Made by a program: the position numbers and the translations under genes. 64,000 bases of DNA, from positions 189,795,991 through 189,859,990 of the forward strand of contig NC_133661.1 in assembly GCF_037893015.1 (NCBI RefSeq). Reading direction: 5' to 3'. Positions 24,853 through 36,290 of the stretch are shown here, in pieces. The notes under the pieces were generated by a model that saw nothing but the letters and a program-made list of their open reading frames with translations, did not search any database and was not told the origin of the DNA. Source of the stretch: Macrotis lagotis (Eukaryota > Chordata > Mammalia > Peramelemorphia > Peramelidae). Numbering within the stretch: position 1 is the stretch's first letter; the number at the start of each line of letters is the position of its first letter.

Positions 24853-25541
24853 ATCTGCATACCTTTTGACCCAGCAATACTACTACTGGGTGTATATCCT
24901 GAAGAGATGATGATGATAAAGGGTAAAAATACCACTTGCACAAAAATATTCATAGCAGCCCTGTTTGTGGTGGCAAAGAATTAGAAATCAAGCAAATGTC
25001 CTTCAATTGGCAAATGGCTTAGCAAACTGTGGTATATGTATGTCACGGAACTTTATTGTTCTATTAGAAACCAGGAAGGATGGGATTTCAGGGAAGCCTG
25101 GATTTTCATGAGTTAATGCTGAGTGAGATGAGCAGAACCAGAAAAACACCATATACCCTAACAGCAACTTGGGAGTAATGATCAACCTTGAAGGACTCGC
25201 TCATTCCATCAGTGCAACAATCAGGAATAATTTTGGGCTCTCTGCAAAGGAGAGTGCCATATGTGTCCACATAAGGAGATGTAGAGTTTGAACAAAGTGC
25301 AAGGACTATTTCCTTTAATTTAGGAAAAAAAGATATCTTATTGTCTAATCTTGTTACCACTTAGACTTCTTGTCTCTTCTTTAAGGATATGATGTCTCAT
25401 CACACCCAATTTGGATCAAGGTACAAGATGGAACCAAAATAAAGACTGACAGATTGCTTTCTGTTTGGGGGGCGGGGATAAGATTGGGCTGAAAATTATA
25501 AAACTCAAATATTATCTTTAATAAAAATAAATTTAAAAAAT
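24853..25541 (+). mobile_element. 5'-truncated L1 3' end nested in the larger L1
   Basis: It starts within the ORF2 C-terminus (ttttgacccagcaatactac) and runs through a 3'-UTR with the G-rich block at 25465-25480 to an A-rich tail. It is bounded by aaatatagtaaa (24841-24852) and aattatagtaaa (25542-25553), one mismatch. The host L1's ORF2 reads on directly from the second copy ('tttggaaataatatttacc'). Confidence 0.88.
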
Positions 25542-26630
25542 AATTATAGTAAATTTGGAAATAATATTTACCACTAATTATACTGACAAATGACTCATTT
25601 CTAAAATAAACAGAGAACTGAGTCATACTTTTGAACCAAAAAAGCCTTTCCCCAGTTCACAAATGGTCAAATGATATGCAAAGGCAATTTACAGATGTGA
25701 AGACCAAAGCAATACATAGCCATATGAAAAATTGCTCTAATCCTTAATTATTAGAGAAATGCAAATTAAAGCTTCTCTGAGGTACCACCTCATACCTCTC
25801 AGATGGGCTAATATGACCAGAAAGTATAATGATCATTTTTGGAAGGGTTGGGGGAAATCTGGGACACTATTACACTGTTGGTGGAGCTGTGAACTCATCC
25901 AATCTTTCTGGAGTGAAATTTGGAAGTATGCCCTAGAGCAAGAAAAATGAGCATACCCTTTGACCCAGCAATACCACTACTATGTCTATAAGGGTAAAAA
26001 CATCACTTGTACACAAATATTTATAGCAGCCCTATTTGTGGTGGTAAAGAATTGGAAATCAAGTAAATGTCCTTCACATGGGGAATGGCCTAGCAAAATG
26101 TGGTATATGTATGTCATGGAACACTATTGTTCTATTAGAAACCAGGAGGGAAAGGAATCCAGGGAAGCCTGGAGCCATTTGCATGAACTGATGCTAATTG
26201 AGATGAGCAGAATCAGAAAAACACTGTATACCCTAACAGCAACATGGGGGTGATGTTCAACCTTGAAATTCAACACCTTGCTCATTCCATCATCGCAACA
26301 ATCCAGGGCAATTTTGGGCTGTCTTCAATAGAGAGTACCATCTGTATCCAGATACAGAGCCATGGCATTTGAACAAATTTCAAGGACTATTCCCTTTAAT
26401 TTAGAAAAAAAGCAGATATCTTATTGTCTGATCTTGTTATCTCTTAGATTTTTTGTCTCTTCCTTAATGATATGATTTGTCTCTCATCACACTCAATTTG
26501 TATCAATGTCCTACCTGGAAACAAAGTAAAGAGTGACAGATTACTTTCCATGGGTGGGGGGAAGTAAGATTGGGGAAAAAATTGTAAAACTCAAATAATA
26601 TCTTTAGTAAAAAAAATATAAAAATAGATT

Positions 26631-28378
26631 AAGAAAAGAGGGCTTAGCTTTTCTGGATAGTGGATTCTTGACTGCATTCCACGTTCCCTTCCTCTTCAGA
26701 ATATCTTGTTCCAGGTCTTTTGATCCCTTAATGTTGCTGTGGCCAATTCCTGCATAATCTTTACTGTGGCTCCTTGGTATTTGTCTCTTTATGGCTGCTT
26801 GCAGAATTTTCTCTTTTATCTGATAGTTCTGGAATTTGGTCACAACATTCCTTGGTGCTTTTTGTTTTAGTATCTCTTTTCCTAGGGGACTGATGCATTC
26901 TTTAAACTATTTTGCCCTCTGGTTCCCTGACATCAGGGCAATTTTCCATCACTAGATCCTGTAATATTAAGTCCCGGCTTTTTTTCTCTTCAGTGTATTC
27001 AGGAAGCCCAATTATTCTCCTGTTATCCTATCTCAATCTATTCTTGAGTTCCATGGTTTTGCTGTTGAGGTATTTTACATTTCCTTCTACGTTTTTATTT
27101 TTTTGGTTTTGTTTAACAGGTTCTTGCTGTCTCATGAAGTCCTTAGTTTACACAGAATCCATTTGTTTTTTTTTAAAGAGAAGCTTTCATCATTTACCTT
27201 TTGCAACTCCTTTTCTAATTGGTCAATTCTATTTTTACAACAGCTTTCCATTTGAACAATTGAGGTTTTGAGAGAATTATTTTCTATTTGCATTTGCCCA
27301 TTTGAGGATCTGAGAGAATTATTCTCATTTTGTATTTGTCCAATTATATTTTCCAATGATTTGTTTTCTTATTGCAAGGTGTTTAGCTACTCTTGGGCTT
27401 CTTTTCCCAATTTTTCCATTGATTTTTAAACTCCTTCCTTATTTCTTCAAGGAAGTCTTTCTGTGCTGGATACCAGATCATATTCTCCTCAGAGGTTCTA
27501 GGTCTCTCTGAGTTAGAGTCTTTGCCTTCCAAGAATTTTTCTATGGATCCACTTTTCTGCTGACCTTCTTTCATTTTGCTAAGACCTTGAGTTGGAGAAG
27601 GGCTGATTTACAGACGTTTGCTGTTGGGATCTTTACTCTCTGAGTGTAATATCTCCAGCTGACCAGTAGGGGGTGCTGGTTGTTTTATCTAGTGTCTATG
27701 ACCTTGATTGAGGCCTGCTCCCTTAGCCTGGAGGGAGTGATTGGAGCTGTTAAATAACTTTGTTTTCAATCAGTGGTGGACTATGCCCTGGGGTGAGGTC
27801 ATCACTCTCCCTATTGTCAGGTGAGGTGGTAATCTGCTCACACACCTGTGCCTGGGGCAGAAGATCTGTAATTGTGTTTGTTCTGAGAAGAGGCTTCAGC
27901 AGAAATGGAGGTGTGGACTTGCAGTGACTTCTGACAAGAAGAACCCAGGGATGATGTCTGCAGTTCTCCTGCACCAGAACTCACCCCCCCCCCAGCCCTG
28001 TCAGCAAACTCCAGATGATGAATGCCAACACCAGTGCCTCTGCTCCCTAGCTGACCCAAGCCCCTATGATCGACTAGGCTCTAACCCTGCCACTGATCAA
28101 GCAGGTCACTGATTAAGCAGGTCTGGTTCTTAGGCCCTCAGACTCCTAGGCTCCAACCCAGCTGGTAATCAGGCTGATCCTCTCACTGATCTGCCCTCTG
28201 TGCCCAGACTCACCCAGAACTGCAGAAGACAAATCCTAAGGCAGATTTTCTTTCTCCTAGCTTTTCCTGCTGGGTTTTATTGATCAGATTTCTATTGAGA
28301 GGTTAGTTTCATATCATATATGGGGAAAGATCAGGAGATTTTAGAACTGTGCCTGTCTTCTCTCCACCATCTTGGCAA
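26631..28378 (-). mobile_element. L1, minus strand: 5'-UTR plus ORF1 up to a break
   Basis: The 5' end on minus is at about 28378 (+ strand: ctccaccatcttggcaacc), with the 5'-UTR to about 27580. ORF1 starts at the ATG at 27574 (MKEGQQKSGSIEKFLEGKD...). A coiled coil of heptad-like repeats follows (27132-27356: NNSLRSSNGQMQIENNSLK; QLEKELQKVND), then the C-terminal core (26843-26604: FQNYQIKEKILQAA). The element ends abruptly at about 26631, at the same ORF1 point where the plus-strand L1 at 20897 begins. Confidence 0.78.
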
Positions 28379-28984
28379 CCCCCCAACCATTAACTATCTG
28401 AAAAATCCATTGGTTCAGAATTGTAGATTATTCTTGGTTTAGATATTCTCACTTTGGTTATTATTCTGCAGGCTGGACAAGCTGATGAAATTGAAACTGT
28501 GCTGTGATCCTGTTAGATGCTTTAGGACTTGTTTCTGTCTTAGTAATTAGTAATTACATCCCTGAGAGCTACTATCCAAGGAATTAGCTCCACCCTAGTT
28601 ATGTCTGGGAACTGGACTATTAAGCTACCAGTTGGCATCTGTTTCCTTTGAAATACCTGAAATTAGTTTGGGAATCATAATATGGATCAAGTACTTCTTT
28701 TTTCCTCCAGGGTGAACATTATCTCTTCTTTGATGTATTTTATCTTCAGAACTCCAGTCTAGTATAGTCAATGTCCACATACCTCTGTCTCCCTCTACCA
28801 AAATTAACAAATAATAATTCTCTGTGACATTTTTCTTGTATTCATTACATCAGGATTCAATTAGTTCCTCTTTTATATCTGTTTGGATAAGTTTTGGGGG
28901 AACCTTACTGTATTTCATATACTATATGGAATATTAGAATTGTAATATAAACCACTTTTTGTAATAGAATTGGTCTAATTTCTC
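28379..28984. other. Upstream region of the receptor pseudogene
   Basis: No repeat or coding sequence recognised. As 5' flank of an OR it would be the intron or promoter side. Confidence 0.4.
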
Positions 28985-29000
28985 ATTTTCTTCCTTCTAG
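28985..29000 (+). promoter_or_regulatory. 3' splice acceptor before the receptor pseudogene
   Basis: A pyrimidine tract ending TAG (attttcttccttctag) lies 29 bases before the ATG at 29030. OR genes commonly have an intron in the 5'-UTR that ends shortly before the coding exon. A similar acceptor precedes the intact gene at 47238. Confidence 0.6.
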
Positions 29001-29029
29001 GTATCATAATAGACATTCTGAAGAAAGAA

Positions 29030-30203
29030 ATGAATTATTCAATGGTGTCAGAATTTGTCTTCATGAGAATCTTTCCTTCTTGGACAGCAACATCTCATTA
29101 TATATCTCTCTTTCAACTTCTATGTTATGCACATTGTGTTCATTGTCCTCATTGTATTCACAGTGATGTCTGACCCTGAAATTCAGTCTTCTATGTATTT
29201 TCTAATGACTAATCTATCCTTTTTTGACATAATCTCACCGTAGTTGTAGTTCTCAAGATGATTTCTGACCTTTGCTACAAACATAAAACCACATCATTCC
29301 AAGGAGGTATCACCCAGATATATTCCTTATTCATTTCATGGGAGGAACTGAGATGGTCCTACTCTTTTATGGCATTTGACAGATATATTTCCATTTGTAA
29401 ACCTCTCCACTATCTGACTAATATGAACTCAAGAATATGCATTTTTTCTCCAGATGTCTGCTTGTACCATTGCTCTCACACATGTATGGATCCAGTTGGT
29501 TTTTTGTGGTAAATCTGCTTTTTTGTGGCCCTAATGGAAATTGACAGTTTTTATTGTGACCTTCCTTGTTTCATTAAATTGGCTTTTAAAGACACATAAG
29601 TTGGAATCCATTGTCACTACTAACAGTAGTTTCATCTCCATTGGCACTGTGTTACTGTTGTTCATCTCCTACAGTTACATTTTGGTCAGTGTTCAAAAAC
29701 ACTCTTCTAATTCATGGCCCAACTCTCTCTCAAGCCCTCCCCTCTGCGCTGGAACTGTGATGAGGGTTCCTGCTCTGCTATAGCAAAACTCCACACTATG
29801 ACCTGGATCTGAATCTGGACAAAGTGATGAGTCCTGCCTCAGACACAGCAAAGAGACCTCTGCATACCCCCACCCACCCCAACCTCCTTAGTTCTGTGGG
29901 CTGAGCACTTTGGGAGCATCTGTCTGGTGACACCCCAGGTCTGCTCCTGGTTCCCAGTAATGGGTCTGCAATGAGGCCTGCACTGGAATGAGCTCCACAC
30001 TCACCCTGGTGTGGCATGCATCTTTGTTTATGTATGACCTTTCCCTACAATTCCAGTGGATAAGATTCTTGCCATTCTTGATTTTGTTATTACCCTAGCC
30101 TTAAATCTTTCTGTCCATGCATTCAGAGCAAAGTCATGAAAGTAGAAATCAGGAGTGAATAGCCAGTTGGTGAATTTAAAAAAATCCTAAAATTCTATTT
30201 AAC
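29030..30203 (+). pseudogene. OR4F-type olfactory receptor pseudogene, TM6 region replaced by LINE DNA
   Basis: The ATG at 29030 begins [18 protein letters not shown], close to the intact [21 protein letters not shown]. The pieces follow the receptor in order but in changing frames. TM2-3 pieces come first, then 'ggaggaactgagatggtcct' = GGTEMVL. The DRY region is kept as [19 protein letters not shown] (29370-29430). Then come WLLKTHKLESIVTTNSSFISIG and SYSYILVSVQKHSSNSW (to about 29735). The [13 protein letters not shown] segment is lost, and about 270 bases of LINE 5'-UTR stand in its place. Receptor sequence resumes at about 30009 ('catctttgtttatgtatga') through TM7, where NPSIY is changed, to a C-terminus that has lost its normal stop (QLVNLKKIL...). 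At least five frame changes or stops are seen. Confidence 0.88.
29735..30008 (-). mobile_element. LINE 5'-UTR fragment inside the receptor pseudogene
   Basis: It is similar to the antisense 5'-UTR of the half-LINE at 16220-16500. Matching pairs include 'tctgctctatggcaatgg' with 'cctgctctgctatagcaa', 'gaatgtggacaaag' with 'gaatctggacaaag', and 'tctgtaggctgagtgctct' with 'ttctgtgggctgagcactt'. No target duplication was found, and receptor codons are missing at the join. Confidence 0.7.
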
Positions 30204-30292
30204 AGGTAAAGAATATACTTCAATTTCATCCTGACCACCTTATAACTAATAGACATCAGCATTAGTTAATTAACCCTGGAGTCATTTTGATA

Positions 30293-30449
30293 TTTCTAAT
30301 TTTTTTAGGTTTTTTTGTAAGGCAATTGGGATTAAGTGGCTTGCCCAAGGCCACGCAGCTAGGTAATTATTAAGTGTCTGAGGCCAGATTTAAACTCAGG
30401 TACTCCTGTCTTCAGGGCCAGTGCTCTATCCACTGTGCCACCTAGCCAA
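30293..30449 (-). mobile_element. tRNA-headed marsupial SINE
   Basis: Full minus-strand copy (gcttgcccaaggccacgcag ... 'ccactgtgccacctagcc'). The flanking repeats are cctggagtcattttgata (30275-30292) and cctggagtcctcttgata (30450-30467), 16 of 18 identical. Confidence 0.92.
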
Positions 30450-30647
30450 CCTGGAGTCCTCTTGATAGATGAACTATTCCAATGGTCCTCAAATTGATTC
30501 CAAACTACCTCACTGTGCCAAAACATGTTGCTGACACTTTCACAATGGCTTGAATAAATATTTTCTTTATTTCCCTTCCTTGAGTTAAAAAAAATTATTG
30601 TGGCAAAACTATATATATTTATTTATTTTTCTTGCTTGCTTAATGTA

Positions 30648-30730
30648 CAGGGTGTTCACAAAAGTTTTGTTGAGTTTAGAGCTGACTTAAAGCAAAACTT
30701 ATAACTGCATTAAGACTTTTGGAACAGCTC
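30648..30730. mobile_element. Small palindromic mariner-like MITE (candidate)
   Basis: The left end cagggtgttcacaaaagttt and the reverse complement of the right end (gagctgttccaaaagtctta) resemble each other, making an 83-base imperfect palindrome preceded by TA. Size and terminal motif recall mini-mariner elements such as MADE1. The right flank is not a clean TA, and no transposase is present. Confidence 0.4.
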
Positions 30731-31924
30731 ATTAATATTTTCATGAAAAAAATATACTTTATTGAAGAGAGATACTAATTTTTGTTTGATTTGTAGGTTC
30801 TTCTGCATATTCAGGGAATTTTTTTGCAAATCTCAGAGAGGCACTGATTCTATCTTTTAAAGTGGAATTATTTTATCACAAAATGCAATACTTTCTGAAA
30901 GGATCTTCAGTGCATTTAATTATCACATAAGGGGGCTTTATCATGTTGACTAATAAAAGGTGATACACTTGAATAATACCAGCTGTTATCTTGCTTATCT
31001 TTAAAGTCCTTTCCAATTCTACAGTAGTTGAAGGTCATAAAATATCTATTCTTTCTCTAAACTGCAAACCTAATTCTAATTTCTCTTTAGAATATTTATG
31101 CTTCAGACTGCATGACAAAAGAATAGAATCAAACACAAAAATGCACAATTGTCTTTTTTTTGACCTAATACAATCAGATTTAAACTATATTTAGGAGAAA
31201 AAAAAACTGTATTCCCTATCATCCACTCACCTTTTCAGTGTTCTATGCATTTCAATACAACTTTTGCTTTTGCAAAGTTGGAATTTTTGTGAAATATTAT
31301 GAATTTCTTTGGTATATCCTTTCATAAAGCAACAAAGATCACTTTCTATGTGATAAATTACCAGAGTCTGATAAAATGTTGCTAGTATCATAAAGGAATC
31401 AATTCTTTACTAAACATTTACATTCAGGAATTTCAAAGAAAACATCTGTTGTTATTGGGACATTCTAAATGCCATAGAACTTGTAACCATTTTGATTGTT
31501 TTACATACATCAAATGAAATAAATATATTAATGTGTTATAATGGGTAGAAATAAGGGAGCTTCCAAAAATGTAGGCATACTACCATATAAGGGAGTGAGC
31601 TTTACATTGCTGAATAAATTAAATTTAATTAAATCTTTGAAGACTGAGGGTAATGCCATAACTTAGATCACTACTTAATTATATAACCTAATGGTTTTCA
31701 GCTAAAATTTACCCTTCCCCACAATAACTTGTAAATGTTGATTGTAGTTCTGCCCTCTGGAATAACATATCAGTCAAATACCTCTTCCCTATCATGGCCC
31801 TTTAGACAATGATTTTTTTTTTCTCCATTCATATCTTTCTTCCTGTCTAGACATTTTTAATTTTTTGACTGTACTTCATTTGAAATGATTACCTAATAAT
31901 GGTTCTAATTCACATAGTTATTTA
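30731..31924. other. Unassigned AT-rich sequence
   Basis: No coding sequence or known repeat seen. It may be the remaining 3' flank of the receptor pseudogene, but I could not align it with the other arms. Confidence 0.4.
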
Positions 31925-32150
31925 AGGTCAGAAAAATATTTTATATGTTATCTCATCTGATCTTCACAGCAACCCAGTGATTTATACTTATTAATTTTCT
32001 GTTTTTTTAATTAGATAACTGAGTTTCAAAGAAATTAATGGCTTTTCCAAAATCTTATCTGAGCATTTGATTATTTTTACAGTATTTGAACTCAAGACTT
32101 CCTAATTTAAAGCCTAATTTCTTAGCTTCATATTACATTATTGCCTTTCA
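31925..32150 (-). repeat. MIR-type SINE
   Basis: Antisense order: 'ttatctcatctgatcttcac', 'agcaacccagtgattta', 'aactgagtttcaaagaaatt', 'ttgaactcaagacttcct'. Confidence 0.65.
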
Positions 32151-32660
32151 TCCTTCTGCAAAAGCTCTCCAATATGTTAATGTCTTTCTTGAACATCATT
32201 TAAAGCAATACTTGAGGAATAATCAGACTAATAGAGATTCAGTATTATTTAGTGTGTTTTTTTCTCTTGCCAACTAGGCTGAAAATGCCTTTAAATATCT
32301 CATTACCTTTTTGACTACTTGTCAGATTGTCAATTTTAATTTGTATTTTCACATATGATACTGTTAAGGCACATCATTCTCATCAACTGTCTTTCTAATT
32401 CATTTAAAAAACCCTAATTCTTATAAAATTTATTTTTGTATAATTATATTTTGTAAATTATATGTTGTTAAATTTTGCATATTTTAAAGATATTGATTCT
32501 CTAAAGTACACTAGAAATTCTTCCCAAATATATATGTATCATCCATAGTTTTAGAGAAATCATTGAAGAAAAGTTGAATACAAAAGGATTAGAGACTGAC
32601 AAGCATTTTAGTTTATGTTAAGTCAACATCTACTCAACTGGGTGCATATGTGGCACATAT
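32151..32660. other. Unassigned AT-rich sequence
   Basis: Nothing recognised on either strand. Confidence 0.4.
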
Positions 32661-35402
32661 TTCAACTCAAGGTAGCTGTCAGGGGATATATTATATATTT
32701 AAATGCTTACATGAATAAATTAGAGAAAGAATAAATCAATGAACTAAATAAGCAACTAAAAACAGTTAGAGAAAGAACAAATTAAAAATCCCCAATTAAA
32801 TAGCAAATTAGAAATTCTAAAAATTAAAAAGGTGAAATTAATAAAATAAAAAGAAAAAGCTATTGAATTAATAAATAAAATCAAAAGTTGGCTATATAAA
32901 AAATAAAATTTATAAACATCTGGCCAATTTGATTTAAAAAAAAAAGAAAACCAAATTGCTAGTATCATAAATGAAAAAGGTGAACTCACCACCAAAGAGC
33001 AGAAAATTGAAGTAATAGTTCAGAATTATTTTGCCCAACTCTATGTCAATAAATTTGACAATCTAAGTGAAATGGATGAATATTTACAAAAATACAAGTT
33101 GCCAAGATTAAATGAAGTGGAAATCAAAAACCTGAATAATCCTCTCAGAAAAAGAAATTCCACAAGATGTTATTGACCTCCCTAAGAAACAATCTCCAGG
33201 ACCTGATGGATTCAAAAGTGAATTCTACCAAACATTTAAGGAACAACTGGTTGCAATTCTATATAAACTCTTTGGAAAAATAGGGGAAGAGGGGGCGGCT
33301 GGGTGGCACAGTGGATGAAGCACCAACCGAGTCAGGAGCACCTGAGTTCAAATCTGGTCTCAGACACTTAATAATTACCTAGCTGTGTGGCCTTGGGCAA
33401 GCCACTTAACCTCATTGCCTCACAAAAACCTAAAAAAAAAGGGGGGAAGACGGAACTCTGCCTAACTCTATGAAACCAATATGTTGATGATACCTAAACC
33501 AGGAAGAGTTAAAACAGAGAAAGTAAATTATAGACATATCTCCCTGAAGAATATAGATGTAAAAATCTTTTTAAAAAAATCTTAGGAAAATGATTACAAA
33601 AAGTTAGCACTAGGATAATGAATTTTGACCAAGTAACATTCATACCAGGAATGCAGGGTTGGCTTAATATTAGGAAAACTGTTAGTATAATCAATTATAT
33701 CAATAGCAAACATATCAGAAATCACATGATCATATCAATAAATGCTGAAAAACTTTTCACAAAATACAGCACCCATTTCTACTACTAAACATTAGAAAGT
33801 GTAGGAATAAATGAACTGTTCATTAGAATAATAAGCAGTATCTATGTGAAAACATCAACAAGCATTATATTCAATGGGGAGAAGCTAGAGGAATTCCCAA
33901 TAAGATCACAGGTTAAACAAGGATTCCAATTATCACCACTACTATTCAATATCTATTAGAAATGTCATCTTCAGGAATTAGAGAAGAAAAAAAAGAAACT
34001 GAAGGAATTAGAATTGGGAAGGAAGAGACAGAACTCTCACTCTTTGCAGATACCATGATGGCATACCTAAAGAATCCCAATGAATTAATCCAAACAACTA
34101 CTGGAAACAATTAGCAATTTCAGCAAAGTTGCAGGATATAAAATAAACCCTCATAAATTGTCAACTTTTCTATACATGACTAGCAAGATACAGCAAGAAG
34201 AGCTAGAAAGGGAAATCCCATTCAAAGGAACCTCAGACAATAATAAAATACCTGTGAGTCTATTTGCCAAGGCACCTCAGAAACTTTTTGAAAACAATTA
34301 TAAAGGACTTCTCACACAAATTAAATCATATTTAAATAGCTGGGCAAACATCAACTGTTCATAGGTAGAGCTAATATAACAAAAATGACAATTCTACCAA
34401 ACCTAAACTACCTGATTAGTGCCCTACAAATCGAAATTCCAAAAAATTACTTTAATGAGTTAGAAAAAGTTGTAAGTAAATACATAAGGAGAAATAAAAA
34501 GTCAAGAATTACCAGGAATTTAATGGGGAAAAAGTGCAAAAGAAGGGGGCTTAATCCTACCTGATCTAAAATTATACTACAAAGCATCAGTCATCAAAAC
34601 TGTCTGGTATTGGCTAAGAAATAGAGTAATGGGCCAGTAAAATAGACTAGGTGCAAAAAGCAGGAAACAATTATAGTAATCTGCTGTTTGATAACCCCAA
34701 AGAGTGCAGATATTGGGATAAAAACTTTCTCTTTGATAAAAACTGTTGGGAAAGTTGGATGTTAGTATGGAAGAAACTTAGATTACCAACACCTCATACC
34801 CTATACCAAGACAAGATCAAAAAGGATAGAGGATTTAAGCATAAAAAATACTATAAGCAAGCGAGAAGATCAAGGACTGGTTTACCTGTCAGATCTATGG
34901 AAAGGGAAGCAGTTTATGACTAACAAAGAAATGGAGAACATCACTAAAAGCAAACCTGATGATTTTGATGACATTATATTAAAAAGCTTTTGCACAGACA
35001 AAACCACTGTAACCAAGATCAAAAGAAATTTAGTAAACTGAGAAACAATCTTTACAACTAATATTTCAGACAAAGGACTCATTTCTAAAATATACAGAGA
35101 ACTGAGTCATTTTTTTTGAAAAAAAGCCATTCATCAATTGACAAATGGTCAAAGGAGAATGAGGAGACAAAAGTAATCCATAGTTATATGAAAAATTGCT
35201 CTAAATCATTACTTAGTAGAGAAATGCAAACTAAAGCATCTCTGAGGTACCACCTTCCACTTCTCAGACTGGACAATATGACCAGAAAGGATAATGATCA
35301 TTGTTGTAAGGGTTGTAGGAAATATGGGACACAACACACTGTTGGTGGAGATGTGAATTCATCCAAACATTTTGGAGAGAAATTTGGAACAAAGCAAGTT
35401 TT
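32661..35402 (+). mobile_element. L1 ORF2 fragment, 5'- and 3'-truncated, carrying a SINE
   Basis: It begins in the ORF2 linker (gctgtcaggggatatattat) and continues through the RT (CCAGGACCTGATGG = PGPDG at about 33196). The catalytic box is changed to FADT near 34040. The C-terminal domain then follows ([27 protein letters not shown], 35210-35260). It stops at about 35402, before the 3'-UTR, where sequence switches to an inverted ORF2 piece. It is 5'-truncated relative to the L1 at 20897. Confidence 0.8.
33291..33442 (+). mobile_element. tRNA-headed marsupial SINE inserted in L1 ORF2
   Basis: A full SINE with an A-tail lies between ggggaaga (33283-33290) and ggggaaga (33443-33450). The L1 reading 'aaaatagg.gaagac.gaact' resumes exactly after the second copy. 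Confidence 0.92.
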
Positions 35403-36190
35403 TATCCCAATAGATACACTCTTTGGGTTTATCAAACAGCAGATTACTATAATTGTTTCCTGCTATTGCACCTAGTCTATTCTACTGGTCCATTATTCTA
35501 TTTCTTAGCAAATACCAGACAGTTCTGATGACTGGTGCTTTAAAGACTGATCTTTCTCTTTTTTATAAAAGATTTCATTTATTTTGAGTTTTGCAATTTC
35601 TCCCCTAATCTTACATCCCTCCCCTCACCCCACACAGAAGGCAATTTGTCAGTCTTTACATTGTTTCTATGGTATACACTGACCCAAATTGAATGTGATT
35701 AGAGAATAATCTTATCCTTAAGGAAGAAACATAAAGTATAAGAGATAACAAGATCAGACAATAAGATATCAGGGTTTCTTTTTCTAAATTTGAGGTAATA
35801 GTTCTTGGTCTTTGTTCAAACTCCACAATTCTTTCTCTGGATAGAGATGGTATTCTCTATTACCAATAGCACAAAATTGTCCCTGGTTGTTGCACTGAAG
35901 GGATAAGAAAGTCCATCAGGGTTGATCATCACACCCATGTTGCTGTTAGGGAGTACAGTGTTTTTCTGGTTCTGCTCATCTCTCTCAGAATCAGTTCATG
36001 CAGATCTTTCCAGGCCTCACTGAATTCCCATCGCTCCTGATCTCTAATAGAACAATAGTGTTCCATGGCATACATATACCACAATTTGCTAAGCTATTCC
36101 CCAATTGAAGGACATTTACTTGATTTCCAATTCTTTACCACCATAAACAGGGTTGCTATGAATATTTTTGTACAAGTGATGTTTTTACCC
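35403..36190 (-). mobile_element. L1 minus strand: inverted ORF2 piece, then an L1 3' end running into the gap
   Basis: 35403-35560 is antisense ORF2 (TVWYWLRNR region; on + 'caaataccagacagttctga'). From a T-run at about 35567 an antisense L1 3'-UTR and ORF2 C-terminus follow: 'catggcatacatataccac', 'cccaattgaaggacattta', 'tttttgtacaagtgatgttt'. The two parts are not contiguous in L1 order, so at least one rearrangement lies between. The element is cut by the assembly gap. Confidence 0.7.
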
Positions 36191-36290
36191 NNNNNNNNNN
36201 NNNNNNNNNNNNNNNNNNNNNNNNNNNNNNNNNNNNNNNNNNNNNNNNNNNNNNNNNNNNNNNNNNNNNNNNNNNNNNNNNNNNNNNNNN
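36191..36290. other. Assembly gap (100 N)
   Basis: Exactly 100 N, the usual placeholder for a gap of unknown size. Sequence before it is antisense L1; sequence after it is a different LINE-like piece, so material is missing. Confidence 0.98.

Larger units (their letters stand above)
20897..26630 (+). mobile_element. L1, plus strand, from inside ORF1 to the poly(A) end; interrupted by a nested L1
   Basis: It begins in the C-terminal part of ORF1 (20897 'tgagccttctttttcagag'), then the purine-rich spacer (20990-21800). ORF2 follows from about 21830: endonuclease frame 21927-22310 (ISDKAAAKIDSVKRNKEG; LVEDLNLRLSDLDK, corresponding to the catalytic GDFN region), linker 22320-23200, and RT 23220-24370 (SGMKQGCTFSSQLFNIVLEM; a frameshift just at the FADD box near 23890). 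The C-terminal domain continues to 24852, resumes at 25542 after the nested element, and runs to about 26250 (with HCWWSCELIQSFW). The 3'-UTR and A-rich tail follow to about 26630. Roughly a dozen or more lesions; inactive. Confidence 0.8.

Noticed and set aside
29258-29783. Two open frames that could pass for small genes
   Set aside because: Both are pieces of the receptor pseudogene in different frames, interrupted by stops and by LINE sequence.
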